64,000 bases of DNA from Linanthus parryae (Eukaryota > Streptophyta > Magnoliopsida > Ericales > Polemoniaceae): contig JALGPY010000003.1 in the NCBI GenBank assembly GCA_023055425.1, positions 77,413,491 to 77,477,490 of the forward strand, given 5' to 3'. Both the position numbers and the translations under genes were made by a program. A model generated the notes under the pieces. That model did no database searches. It saw only the letters and a program-made list of their open reading frames with translations, and was not told the origin of the DNA. Positions 47,436 to 58,597 of the stretch are shown here, piece after piece. The number at the start of each line of letters is the position of its first letter. The stretch's first letter is position 1.

Positions 47436-47849
47436 CTTTTCAAATTTTGAAAACTAGCAAGAAAATAGCTGAAACATTAATGTAATGTTTGAAACATTAA
47501 TGTAATGTTGCTAGGGTTTCTCCCCCTCTTTTTTTTAACAACACGAATGAATTTGCCCGTTTTGCCCTTTCCGGATTTGATAGGATATCTCTGTGCATAT
47601 CCATATGACATCAGCAATTGATACTCTGCTTGATTTTCGCGCTAATTTCTCGGCAGATAAGCACGCTTTCGTTGGGAAATCCATCCGAATCATGACCATC
47701 CGTCATTTATTAGGATACGCAATTGAATCGTCGTAGCCTTTAGTAGGGTACTTGATTGTTACCGCTTTTCAAGGCGTAAGTGATTGAACTTACCCTCTTT
47801 TCGAATTCTGCTGACTCATCCTTGGCAACTGAAGAGTCTCCACAGGGTC
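47436..47849 (+). other. Spacer between the PMD gene and a possible second cassette
   Basis: It includes a directly repeated GAAACATTAATGTAATGTT (47471-47507), a likely 3' UTR piece. AT-rich sequence without ORFs follows. Nothing else was recognised. Confidence 0.6.
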
Positions 47850-47857
47850 TATATAAA
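47850..47857 (+). promoter_or_regulatory. Strong TATA box (TATATAAA) in the element D 3' region
   Basis: TATATAAA in a good context (GGGTC before, CCCTG after), 37 bp before an ATG at 47894. It reads antisense to element D. Confidence 0.55.
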
Positions 47858-47893
47858 CCCTGTCTTTGCTATTTGGGTTCTTCATCCCAAAAA

Positions 47894-48241
47894 ATGTGCT
47901 TTGCCGTGAGTCCTTACGACTGCTGGCTTCAACGCTTGTTTTTCGTTGATTCATGGCAACTTCAAGTTTTGAATCCTGAGTTTGCGCTTTGTGCTATAGA
48001 AATAGTTTCCAAGATCCACTTTATGAGGAATATTGCTCTTTATAACCATCATAAAGAAGATGGAGATGATATCTCATGTGTATTCGAAGAATTTTCTTCG
48101 TGTATTATGTTTGCAGGTCATGTTTCCGGCCGCCTCATGGTGAGGTGCAGCGCCAAAGTGACCGTGCTACCGTCTCGTAATGAACGGCGGAATTCTCCTC
48201 CAGCATCCATGGAGGAGGATTTCTTGCCTCTTCGTTCTTGA
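47894..48241 (+). CDS. Possible small antisense ORF behind a TATA box (115 aa), unrecognised
   Basis: The frame is open from MCFAVSPYDCWLQRLFFVDS to a stop at 48239-48241. No domain was recognised. The composition is cysteine- and tryptophan-bearing, with a slightly acidic middle (HHKEDGDDISC). A possible acceptor (GTTTGCAG/GTCATG) near 48117 suggests the second half may be a separate exon. The TATA box right upstream makes it a candidate gene, but an ATG only about 37 bp from the TATA leaves a very short leader. It may be chance. Confidence 0.3.
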   Translation: MCFAVSPYDCWLQRLFFVDSWQLQVLNPEFALCAIEIVSKIHFMRNIALYNHHKEDGDDISCVFEEFSSCIMFAGHVSGRLMVRCSAKVTVLPSRNERRNSPPASMEEDFLPLRS

Positions 48242-49029
48242 ACTCAGGGGGCTTGTCAATGCCCTTGTCTATCATGACAAGGAATCCATCACCAGAGGAA
48301 TGACTGCTTCGCCTGTTTTGCAGGACAGCATATGTCGGAACAGGAGGTTCCTCCGGTGCCTATCTTGATCAGACAGAGGCTTTTGTCACCCCTTGGGGTC
48401 TTGGACGTATTATTTCGCAGATCTTGCTGCTAGGGACGTAGCGAATGACAAGCTGATCTCTTCGCAGCAGCATCCCTTTTGCTATAGATCTTTGGCCGTA
48501 GATCTGCGTATTGCATAGCCGGTGTTAGGACCGTTAGGTTCACCCTTTTTCAGTCGGGATTCCCGCGATGTGTTACTTCATGCTTTTCGAATGTATTGTA
48601 AGCCATGTTGGCTGCGTAGTTAGATTCGAGCTTTTTCGCTTGTAAGCTGCTATCTAGACAGATAAATTGTAAGTCTTTTCGACTCATAATGATAAATAGA
48701 TTTTGTATAATCTGCTGTCTCTTTACAACAAAATACAATTTCGCATGCGTTTCGGCATATTCCGCCTTGCATAATGCTATGTAATGCTTCCGCATTTGCT
48801 ATCTGCCATATGCATTCGCAGATGTTTCGCTAGATCATTCGAGATCATATTTTCGCAGCTGTGCCATCTTGGCAGATGGGCTTGTGATTAGCCTTTGATG
48901 CACGTGCTATCATATCAGATAGACCTTTGTAGATCACTTAAGATCATTTTCACAATATTGTTATCGTATTCGTAGAATGCCTCCATCACCGCAGATAGGT
49001 TTGGAAGATAAATCAAGCTTACTTTGCAC
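48242..49029. other. Element D 3' region, diverged repeat traces
   Basis: There is no gene. Short motifs TTCGCAG and GATAG recur (48410-48860). From about 48840 there are degenerate forerunners of the 54-bp unit (for example AGATCACTTAAGATCATTTTC at about 48931). Confidence 0.55.
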
Positions 49030-49520
49030 GTAAGTTGCCATCGTAGCAGATAGGCTTTTCTAGATCAATTAAGATCAGTTTCCGCACGAGTTGCTATCGT
49101 AACAGATAGGCTTTACTAGATCAATTAAGATCTCATTTATATGTAGGTTGCTATCGTAACAGATAGGCTTAAATGATCAATTAAGATCGCATCCGCATAG
49201 GCCGCTATCGTAACAGATAGGCTTAAATGATCAATTAAGATCGCATTTGCATAGGCTGCTATCATGAGAGATAGGCTTAGATGATCAATTAAGATCGCAT
49301 TTGCATAGGCTGCTATCGTGACAGATAGGCTTAGATGATCAGTTAAGGTCGCATTTGCATAGGCTGCTATCGTAACAGATAGGCTTAGATGATCAGTTAA
49401 GATCGCATTTGCATAGGCTGCTATCATAAGAGATAGGCTTAGATGATCAATTAAGATCGCATTTGCATAGACTGCTATCGTGACAGATAGGCTTAGATGA
49501 TCAATTAAGATCGCATTCGC
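49030..49520. repeat. 54-bp tandem repeat array, about nine copies
   Basis: The marker ATAGGC recurs at 49050, 49106, 49163, 49217, 49271, 49325, 49379, 49433 and 49487. The period is 54 bp in the right-hand part and 56-57 bp at the left edge. Each unit holds two dyads: CTATCGTAACAGATAG (arms CTATC/GATAG) and GATCAATTAAGATC. The minus-strand open frame across it is an 18-residue repeat and is not a real protein. Tat-lineage elements often carry such arrays between integrase and 3' LTR. Confidence 0.93.
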
Positions 49521-49752
49521 GGATTGTTATTGTAGCGGATGACTCACTGTTAATAGTTATAACAAACTGAAATAAAGTAAAATTGACATGCAGAAATACG
49601 AAGTTTCTCATTTGGGAGAATTTTCTTATTATAATGCTCTCATATGGGAGAGATGGGATTACAATCCTCTCATATGGGAGAGGAGATTGTGCAAATCGTA
49701 ATCATACAAGACATTAAGCGACGTTGTAATAAAACGCACGAAATGAGAGAAG

Positions 49753-49944
49753 TTAGGGATAGTACTTCTTTATCCAGCGCATGTTGACTGAACTCGGGGT
49801 TGAGGTTGTGCCGTGCAACCTTCGTATGCTACAGTAGCCACTGTCAAAGACTTCTGTGACTTCGAAGGGTCCTTCCCAATTGGCTGCGAACTTCGGGTGA
49901 GTCGCTTCTCGCATACAGTGGTCAGATGCGCGCAAGACCAAGTC
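49753..49944 (-). pseudogene. Element D integrase C-terminal domain (frame-shifted from pol)
   Basis: It contains FAANWEGPFEVTEVF and ends VNMRWIKKYYP with a stop, the usual tail of gypsy integrases where the protein binds DNA. It is in a different frame from the integrase core (stop at 50078), so an indel lies between 49945 and 50078. Confidence 0.75.
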
Positions 49945-50077
49945 TCAGACTGCGAAATCTCTTCGCTGGACCGTCTTATTGTAGGCGCGAGCGATTCTTT
50001 CCTGGTACCGCTTGTTGGTCCTTTTGGCTTGTTCTCGCTTTTCCTCCAGCAAAACTAAGTCATGATCGCGTTGATTT

Positions 50078-52080
50078 TCATAGTGCATGGAAGGCCAGCC
50101 TTGCCGAATTGACTCTAACCTCCGCAGGTACTACGGCCTCGGCTCCATAGCATAGTAGGAACGGTGAGGCCCCCGTGGGTGTCCTTGGAGAAGTTCGGTA
50201 AGCCCATAGAGCTATGCTTAGAGAGTCAGCCCACTTCTTGTGGTCATCCGCGACCATCTTGCTCAAAATCCTCAACAGCGTTTTGTTGGTCGCTTCAGCT
50301 TGCCCGTTCCCCTTCGGGTAATAAGGGGTAGAACATATCTGCCTGATATTGTACTCCGCTAACTTCGCAGCTACCTGGCGATTAACGAAGGGAGTACCGT
50401 TATCTGAAAGAATGGTATTTGGAATTCCGAACCTGCATACGATGTTTTCCTGAATGAAGTTGACCACCGCTAGCGCGTTCGCCGTTTTCAGTGGTATTGC
50501 CTCCACCCACTTGGTGAATAGCTCGGTTGCAGTGAGAATAAAATGATTCCCGTGCGACGTTGGCCGGATGAGACCGATGAAATCCAGAGCCCATGTGTGA
50601 AATGGCCATGGCGTCCCTAATGCATGTAGATCCACGGCGGGAGCGTGCACTAGGTTCCCTTTGAATTGGCACTCCTGGCAGCGTCGCACTTTGGTGCGGC
50701 AATCGACCTCCATCGTGGGCCAGAAATACCCAATTGAGAGGAGCTGTCTGCATAATTTCGCACCTCCTTGATTCTCTACCTGATGGGAAAGGTCCATGAC
50801 TTCTTGTGCTTCTCTGCCGTCTAGACACCGCAGCAAGTTGCCTTCATGACCTCTTCGCCAAAGCAGGTTTTCTTGTACTACGTATCGAGATGCCTTCCTT
50901 TTCAATTTCTCGGCCTCTTTTCTTGATTCGGGCAGGGTGCCCCGAGTGAGATAATCGAAGAGCGGCTTCCTCCAATCTGTGTCATCGTCTGTTAGAGGGA
51001 TGAGTAGAGAATCTTTGATTAGTGCGCAACTCTCGCACTTCCCTTGTATCAGGGCCGCGGCTGTTGACATATCCAGCCAATGAATGCCATATCTCAGAGC
51101 CTTCCGGTAGATTGACACCTCGCTTTCTCCGCAAGCATGTTGGTGAATCTTTTCTAACAACCGTTGTCCCTCTCGTTCGGAGACGCATCGCATGAGTATT
51201 CCGCCAGGACCCTTGTAGTAAAGGGTGTTGTCATGTATGCAGTACCCTTTTGTGAGTGCCCAGCTTTCACTGCTTGTGCCTTCCGCCATAGCTTGCCGGA
51301 TTGCTTTCCTCCAGTCTGCGTCATCCATGTGTTCGTCGTCGCACGCATCCTCTGTCAATGCCGACGATGTTCGCACTTCAATAGAGATCTTTGCGGGACA
51401 TTTGTCAGTGCTGACCTTAGATCCCAAGGTTGCTAAAGCGTCCGCATGCCTGTTGTCTGCTCGGGGCTTGTGCTCGTACTTCACATCGCAGAATTGCTGC
51501 ATCAGCTTTTGTACTAGGGTGCGGTAAGACAGGAGGTTGATCTCCTTCAAACCATACTCGCCCGAGGCTTGCTTAACAATCAGCTTGGAATCTCCCATGA
51601 CCGTTAAGTTGCTTACTTCCAAAGCTTTCGCCGCACGGAGCCCCGCGATGAGAGCCTCATATTCCGCTTCGTTGTTTGTGACTGCGAAGTTGAGCTTTGC
51701 GGACATCTGTATGACTTCCCCGTCTGGCTTTGTCAAGACTATCCCAATGCCTCCGCCTTTCCTGGTTGACGAACCGTCAAAGTGGAGGGTCCAATAGGGC
51801 ACGTCGATTGCGTAGATTTCAGGGCCTTCGAGCTCTTCTTCGATCACGGGTTCGTGGCTGTTGTCGGGGAACTGTGCCAACAGATCTGCTACCGCCTGCG
51901 ACTTGATCGCTCGCGGTCGCACGCATGTGATATCGTATTGAGAGATGGTCATGTACCATTTCGCCAATCTCCCGCCCGGAGTAGTGTGAGTTAGCAAATA
52001 TCGTATAGGGTCGCTCTTGGTGACCACTACTACTTGATTCAGCAGGCTGCACGATGCGAGAGATGTAGTATATAGGCCTC
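50078..52080 (-). CDS. Element D RNase H, archaeal-type RNase H and integrase (pol part 2)
   Basis: The frame is open on the minus strand. A tail of the first RNase H comes first (TKSDPIRYLLTHTTPGGRLA). The archaeal-type RNase H follows (WTLHFDGSSTRKGGG, NNEAEYEALIAGL, VMGDSKLIVKQA, RHADALATL, with the D-E-D-D residues present), which marks the Tat lineage. The integrase comes last: a drifted zinc finger (SHQVENQGG, CQECQ; one histidine lost), the core WALDFIGLI, LSDNGTPF and YPKGNGQAEATNKT (D, D, E intact), and the block ALWAYRTSPRTPTGASPF. It is out of frame with the upstream RT. Confidence 0.88.
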
Positions 52081-53396
52081 TCTTGGCCTTCATACTCCTG
52101 AGCCAAGAGCGCTCCTATAGATCTCCTTGTTGATGTCAGATATAGCAGAAGCGGTGATCCCAGTTGAGGTGCGATCATTATTTTTGAGGACGTCAGTAAA
52201 TCCTTCAGCTTTTCGAATGCGGCTTCGTGCTCCGGAGCCCAGTTGTACGCGGCGTCCTTCTTGAGGAGAGCACTAAAACAGCAGGTGATTTCTGCAATCG
52301 CTGGGATGAATCTTCGCAGATATGATAGCTTTCCCAAGAATGTTTTCAAGGTACTCTGGTTATGGGGTGGCGTCATGCTGGTGATAGCTGATACTTTCGC
52401 AGGGTCAGGATCGATCCCTTGGCGATGAACCACGCATCCCAAGAATTTCCCTGATGTTACCCCGAATGCGCACTTCATGGGATTCATTTTCAGTTGAAAA
52501 CATCTGCATCTATTGAACACCTTTCGTAGATCTGCGAGGTGGTCTGCTTCGTGCTTGGATTTGACAACCAGGTCATCCACATAGAATTCCACTTCTTTAT
52601 GCATCATGTCGTGAAACAGAGCCATCATGGCCCGCTGATAGGTTGCACCCGCATTTTTGAGACCGAATGGCATCACTGTGTAATTGAACACCCCCACCGG
52701 AGTGATGAATGCAGTTTTCCGCGCGTCTTCGGGATCCATCTTGATTTGATTGTACCCGCTGAAGTCGTCCATGAAACTGAACATGCGATGGCCCGCTGTT
52801 GAATCGATAAGCAAATCGATGTTGGGCAGTGGGAAATCGTCCTTGGGGCATAAGCGATTGAGATCTCGGAAGTCCACGAAGATGCGGAGCTGTCCGTTCT
52901 TTTTCACTACTGGCACGATATTGGCCAGCCATGTGGGATGATGATTCGGCTCTATGAATTTGGCATCCAGGAGTTTGACAATCTCCTGCTTGATTTTCAC
53001 GTTAAGCTCCGGCCTGAAGCTCCTTGTACTCTGCTTTACTGGTTTAGACCCCGGGATGATGTCTAAACGGTGCATGGTGATGCTTGTATCCAGACCTGGC
53101 ATCTCATCATATTCCCATGCGAACACATCCTTGTATTCAGTTAGGAGTTGTAGCAGCCCTTGCTCCTCTTCGCTTGTGAGGTCCGCACTTAGAAAGACTG
53201 GCCTTTTCTTTTCCTCGTTTGGGCTGAGGAACACTTCCTTTAGCTCTTGCTTTTGTGGTCTGGGCCTGTCTTCCATGCATTCAGGTGCTTCTTTGAGTTT
53301 CTTGTCTGGAGCGCCCTGTGTTGGCTCTTCCGTCAGCGCAATTTGCTCGATTTGATTGATTTGCCCAGGGATATCCCCATGCCCGTGTGAGGACAT
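52080..53396 (-). CDS. Element D reverse transcriptase (pol part 1)
   Basis: ATG at 53396, in the same frame as gag-protease but after an in-frame TGA at 53409-53411. RT motifs: TRSFRPELN, LRIFVDFRDLNRLCPKDDFP, FMDDFSGYNQI, GATYQRAM and catalytic FYVDDLVVKS (about residues 271-280). The RT thumb/connection (FLGKLSYLRRFIP) and the start of the first RNase H (ALLAQEYEGQERPIYYISR) follow. At about 52080 the frame is lost: roughly 25-35 residues expected between IYYISR and the RNase H tail appear to be deleted, with a frameshift. Confidence 0.88.
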
Positions 53397-53408
53397 CCCC
53401 GCGCACCT

Positions 53409-56012
53409 TCATATGCGATAGCATTTCTTCCCATTGGCGTAGAAGCTCTCTATCTCCTTGCCTTCGGGGTCATGCTTTGCGATTCTCTTCAGAGTATACA
53501 CATTCTTTCGATGATATGCGATACGTGGCGCCTCTTCGCGTGTAGGCGGCTTTTCCTTGGCATCTTCCCTTGTCACCATTACTCCCGCAGGTGACTGGTC
53601 CTTGATGTCCTCCCAGAGGGGCAAAGGAGTAGGGTTGAATGGTCCCGGTGTTTGCTCGTCCGCCATCTCGGTGAACCACACCGCCTCGCTGAGATGTGCT
53701 TCGTCCAGGTTGAATGGGTTCGTCGAAGCCGGTATTTCGACTATTCTGTCGTTCCAGATAGCTTTCATAACCTGGTGAGCCGTTGAAGGAACTGCGTCGA
53801 AGCGATGAATCCAGGCTCGACCTATAATCATGTGGTACGTGGTGTTCGCGTCTATGACATAGAACTTTGCTGAGCACTTGATTTTGCCAATCTGAACGCC
53901 CAGGCGGATCTATCCGATCGTCATTCTAGAGTCGCTTCCGAATCCCATCAGCGGAGATGGACGCCTGACGATCTTGTGCTCGGGGATCCCTGCTAGCTTC
54001 AGTGTGTGGAGCGAAACGACGTTGACCGCTGCTCCTCCATCGACGAACGCTCGTTTGAACTCGACGCCATTGATGATGGCGGTCACGTACAGAGGTCTCT
54101 GGTGGCTCGCATCCGTCTTCTTGTCGCTGGCAGAAAAGGTCATAATCTTTTCTGTAGAGCGGGATGCCCTGATGACTTTCCCGTTGGAGACTACGAGGTC
54201 CTCCTCGTAGTCCTCCTCTATTCTCAAGATCGCTTTCGTCATATCTGTCCGGCACTTCTCGGAGAAGTTCATCTCGTCGAAGAATCTGCTGAAGCCGTGC
54301 GACCCTTTCATCCGGTCGGCACGTTCATCCTCCGTGTCCATGCTGTAGTCTTCGTCTTCATGGAACTCGGCAACGATGGGTAGACCATCCTCTTCCAAGT
54401 CAACAATCGAGATCATGGCGACCTCTTTGCCTTTCGGGCCCTGCTCCGCATGAGCAGGAAGTGGGTTGTTGCGCACGTCCTTTCTGTGATCACTGACGAT
54501 TAGCTCGCCGTTCTTCATCTTCTGGTCGAATGTAAACCCGAGCTTTTTACATTCCGCTGTGGGGTGCATGACCTTGCCATGGTACTCGCAACACTTAGGG
54601 TCCCTCACCATCTCCTTGGAGGGTGTCTTCTCGAGCGGTGGCAGGACGCCGTCCTTGCGCCACTGTCTGCAGAGGTCGCTTGCTTCCTCTACTGAGCATG
54701 GCAGAGGCGGTACATCGAAGTTCGCAACCTTCGCTTGCTTCTGGGGCGAAACTGTATTGACCTCAGCTTCGCGTCCCCTCTTGTAACTAAATCTCCCGAT
54801 CTTGTAAGTAGTGCCGCTCGAAGGTCGCTCCGGAGCGCTCTTCTTTTTCTGTCTTTCGACTATAGGCTCGATGTTCTTCGTGCATTCGATTAGCTTTGAA
54901 AACGTAGGTGTTTGCAAATTGATGAGCATACCTTTGTATTCATCTCGCATGCACTGCAGGCATATCTCTACGAGCCGGCTTTCGGGCATTGGATCTTTGC
55001 ACTCCAAGGATTTCGCCCTGAATTTCTTGATGAAAGTGATTCCGTCCTCCTCGCGCTTCTGATACATCCGCGAGAGATGGATCATCGTCACCTTTTCTTC
55101 CATCTGGAAGAACTTGGTATAGAACTTCTGGACCATGTCGTCCCAAGTCTTCACGGATCCGGCTTCCAATGTTCGGTACCATTTGTATGCTACGTTCCCT
55201 AGAGATTTTGGGAACTCTCGCATCAGCAGCTTGGGATCAGCTCCGTACGGACCCATGACATCAATGAAACGCATGACATGCTCATGAGCGTTTCCATTGA
55301 CATCCTCGAACTTATCCCATTTAGGAGCCTTGTACCCCGCCGGGTTGGGCATGAGATAGATCTCTCGTGGAATAGGTGGATCGTTGTCTAACTTCGGGAT
55401 AATGGTATCCGCGAATGACTGATGAGCCAGAATAGTGTCCACGCGCTTCTGCAGAGACGTCATGCATTCTGGAATGCTCCCCTCGGTAGTTGACGGAGGG
55501 GTTTCCGCAGGCGGGGGCGACACATACGCCGTCGGAGGATTGGGAGCATACTGACTACCCGCATTCCCCCAGATCGCCGTTGGGGGAGGCAAAGGGTACT
55601 GCAGAGTTGGGTTAGACGCCAAAGCCGAGGGCTGAGGAGTGTGAGCAGCAAGAGGCAACATCTGAGCCATTGACCCCTGAATCGAAGGCAGCTGCGTAGT
55701 CGCCGGTGGAGTCTGCAGATTGGGGTTGGGAGGTGTGGTTGACATTCTCAATCCTGGAGCGGTAGGGGCTCCTCCTCCTTGAGGGACAGCGGTGGCTGAT
55801 GAAGGGCTTGGCGCAAGGTTTCCCAGAACGGCCAAGATCCGCTCTAGTTGCGCAGACTGAGCCTTGAGAGCTTTCGCCTGACTCTGAACAGTGGCGTCCA
55901 AAGACTCTAGCGTCGGTGTCTCGCCGGGAGTCGTAGGAGTACGGCGGGTCTCGTCTCCCGAGGGAGCTTCGGTGGAGGGCGATCTGTTGCTGACATCATC
56001 CTCCTGAGACAT
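53409..56012 (-). pseudogene. Element D gag-protease, one open frame with a nonsense codon
   Basis: The start codon chosen is ATG 56012 (MSQEDDVSNR); the frame upstream has no ATG. The first 190 residues are proline/threonine-rich. The gag core spans about residues 235-390 (KWDKFEDVNGNAHEHVMRF, MREFPKSLGNVAYKWYRTL, WDDMVQKFYTKFF). Then comes a zinc-knuckle-like CCEYHGKVMHPTAECKKL and an aspartic protease with FVDGGAAVNVV (D-G-G-A in place of D-S/T-G-A). An in-frame TAG at 53910-53912 cuts the protease, and the frame continues to TGA at 53409. Apart from that the region is well preserved. A programmed stop inside the protease fold is unlikely. Confidence 0.85.
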
Positions 56013-56034
56013 GGTTGCTTTTGTTGGTAAGTTC

Positions 56035-56049
56035 ACGTCGGGTTCACCA
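56035..56049 (-). promoter_or_regulatory. Element D primer-binding site
   Basis: The minus strand reads TGGTGAACCCGACGT, three bases after the 5' LTR. Its complement ends in CCA, as a tRNA 3' end must. I do not assign the tRNA. Confidence 0.85.
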
Positions 56050-56052
56050 AAA

Positions 56053-56679
56053 TGTGCACAAGAGATTCCGGCGGGGAGACCTCCGTGTACACCGTATGTA
56101 GTGGATCAAGGATCGCACAGGAAGAGTGGGGTTGTGTGTAGGGAGAGAGTAAGGCAGTAGCAATGTCTGAGAGAGAGACAGAGGTTTGGCAGAGCTTCCG
56201 CGTATGGCAAGTGTGTTCTCCTTTGTATGGAAAGGGTAACGTCCTATATATAGCAGAGAACGTGACCGTTGTAGTGTGGTTAATGCGCCCATTAATGGCG
56301 GCTTAATTAGCTTAACCATAACGGCACGTTCGTCCGAGTATATAGGGACCGTTACAGCACGTTGTGCGCGAATACCGGAACCGTTACGAGGTTGACCGGG
56401 TTTGACCGGATTGACCGGGTTCATGGAGCTCGTGCCATAAATCTCTCAAAACAGTTACTAAAGGTCGCGTGCGGGCTTGGCTCGCACGCGACAGGACTTA
56501 CTCTAGCCTCCAAACCACTAAGTCCCTACAAGTCCCGTGCAGTGGTATGCGAGGGCTCTGTCTCGCAGCCCCCACATGGATCAGCTCGGCTGGTGATCCA
56601 GTGTGTGTGGAGCACAATATGGTGTGCTGGATGGTTGCCACGTGGCCAAGATCTGTCAGCTCAGAAAGCACTATCTACA
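56053..56679 (-). repeat. Element D 5' LTR (627 bp)
   Basis: It is nine bases longer than the 3' LTR because the hairpin near 56466 has an 11-nt loop (GTCGCGTGC-GGGCTTGGCTC-GCACGCGAC). The TATA box on the minus strand is at 56245-56252, about 430 nt into the LTR. It drives the genomic RNA. Confidence 0.95.
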
Positions 56680-56684
56680 ACTGC

Positions 56685-57065
56685 CAATGTGATAAGAACC
56701 CGCAGGGTCACACACCGAGGGATTAAACCGCATTTAGATGTTAATTAGTTGGATTACTTAACTGTTAAAATAAATTAGGGATCAAAGTGCAACAACGTGC
56801 ATATTTAGTTGGACTAAATAGCAAATTCGACTAATCCAAATATCGATCAAATTAATAGTAGGGCAATTGTGTAATTAATAAAGAGTTATTAATTATTAAA
56901 GACTAGTCCATCCCTAATTATTCATTAAATGAAATAATTAGAGAAAGGAAGAAAAGAGAGCAAGAGAGAGAGAGAGAGAGAAGGCCGGCCTCCCCATACC
57001 CGACGACACAGAGAGGGTCGAACCCTCCCATCTTCATTGTTGCGCACTTTGTTTGATTTGATCAA
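56685..57065 (+). mobile_element. Copia LTR fragment, plus strand, right part
   Basis: This continues the copia LTR interrupted by element D at 33609. It resembles the second half of the C/E LTR (GGATCAAAGTGCAACAACGTG, then the purine-rich GAGAGCAAGAGAGAGAG leader). It runs into a (TTA)n tract. Confidence 0.65.
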
Positions 57066-57072
57066 GCTCCTA

Positions 57073-57073
<1 letters not shown>

Positions 57074-57169
<96 letters not shown>

Positions 57170-57184
57170 TTATTATTATTATTT
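57074..57184. repeat. (TTA)n microsatellite, about 37 units
   Basis: Nearly perfect over 110 bp, with one interruption near 57160 (extra T's). The long poly-Ile frame across it is an artefact. Confidence 0.97.
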
Positions 57185-57189
57185 TGTAT

Positions 57190-58597
57190 TTTTGCTGCGT
57201 AACCTACACTAAAAACCTACATAGCAAATATCTGTAAAATAAATAGAAGAACTTCACAGGCGAGGAAGAAGACGACACGCATGTCATAAAATTAATCTAA
57301 TTAATAACGTCAAAATGAAAACCAAGCCACATAAAATAAACAACCACACAACTAAGGTCACATCCACCCACTATGCAATAAAACACATAAAACAGTTAAA
57401 ATTCAATTTTATCGCGCAGGGTCGATTTTAATTGAATTGTGATAAATGGGCCAAACGGTCGAAACGGTCAGACCAATCAAACGGAACCGGTCAAACCGGT
57501 CAGGCATGGCCGAGCGGTCAGACCGATCAGCCATAGACCAGCGCTCCAAGGGGACAGGTTAGACACCATGGTCAAACCCCTTAGGGTCAAAAGATCAAAA
57601 TAATTCAGCCACCCCTTGCTGGCCGAACCCAATGTGGGACAGAAAAATCCCCATTTTTCCCCAATTGTGCCATAACTCTTGTTCATCACCAATTACTTTG
57701 TTTATCAATTATATACCTGAAAAATCAATATTTTACCATCATATGCAAATTTAATGAATCTCCACAAGAATCATATTCATGGCATATCATAATATGCATA
57801 TCAGTTTTATTACTGTTAACGGTCAAACTAAATAAAACAGGTTACCACATAAATCAGATTATGCGCTACCAAACCATGGTACGGTTTTGGTGCAGGTTAC
57901 TCAGCGGAATACAAAAATTTCCTGCCCAAAACTCTCCACGGATCTCAGGTGAAGCATCATAACATGATGAAGTAGAAGGGTTACCTTGTAAATATGTTTG
58001 ATCACTGCGCAGAAGTAGTGCCCACGCTTCTGCTGGTATCCACACAGTACAGTCTACAACTGGATCTTTCTCTAGTGTTTCTGCTAGCAGTGTAGGATAA
58101 AGAGAAATCAGTGGCTTGATCCAATCGCCTTGTACACAACAAGGGAGGAGTGAGGGGTTTGGCCCTCTTCTTTCCGTCAGGTAGGGAGGGCTTCATTCTC
58201 TCTCTTTTGTCTCTTGCTTTAATTAGTTCATCTAATGAATAATTAGGGCTGGACTAGTCTTTTACAATTAATAACTCTTTATTCAATACAAAACAGTCAC
58301 ACTAATAACTAGATCCAAACTTGGATTGACTTTCATTTTTGTCCAATTTCTCATTCATTCCAACTAAATATGCACGTTGTTGCACTTTGATCCCTGATTC
58401 TTTTAACTGTTAATTAGTCAACTAATTCAAATCCATCGAGTCCAATCCTTTGGTTTGTGACTCTGAAGGTTCCTATTAAGTTGGTAATAATAATTACAAA
58501 CATTGAGCGGTGTCCAGCAAGACATCAATGCTACGCAAGTAATAGGAATAGTCAGTAATCTGACAAACCTCAGTGACCAATGTTATCGTGTTGTATT
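57190..58597 (-). mobile_element. Copia 5' LTR part and leader, minus strand, cut by element E
   Basis: Near 57870-57900 the minus strand has a drifted version of the PBS/leader of C and E (ACCATGGTTTGGTAGCGCATAA). The leader runs leftwards to about 57190. The LTR half runs right to 58597, where E begins. It is related to, but clearly diverged from, C and E. Confidence 0.6.

Larger units (their letters stand above)
33610..56679 (-). mobile_element. Element D: Tat-lineage gypsy retrotransposon with an antisense PMD gene
   Basis: The LTRs at 33610-34227 and 56053-56679 share ends TGTAGATAG...TGTGCACA on the minus strand. ACTGC flanks both (33605-33609 and 56680-56684). Minus-strand order: 5' LTR, primer site, gag, protease, RT, RNase H, archaeal-type RNase H, integrase, then about 15.5 kb to the 3' LTR. 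Without copia C the element is about 14.8 kb. The archaeal-type second RNase H places it in the Tat group (Retand/Ogre-like). The region after integrase holds a 54-bp tandem array and, on the plus strand, a multi-exon plant mobile domain gene. LTRs differ by two substitutions and one loop-length change, so insertion is recent. Confidence 0.93.

Noticed and set aside
47894..48241. Reading the 115-aa frame as the PMD gene's last exon
   Set aside because: The PMD frame already ends at 47435 after a typical coiled coil, and a TATA box lies between them.
49137..49427. Minus-strand 96-aa frame with an 18-residue repeat
   Set aside because: It is a translation of the 54-bp tandem array (54 is divisible by three, so the frame stays open).
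49030..49520. Regular repeats resembling a CRISPR array
   Set aside because: The units are directly adjacent without unique spacers, lie in a plant retroelement, and no cas genes exist.
50400..50828. Secondary frames over the element D pol (and several on the plus strand, 51164-55651)
   Set aside because: They are shadows of the real minus-strand gag-pol frame.
57037..57237. Poly-isoleucine frame
   Set aside because: It is an artefact of the (TTA)n microsatellite.
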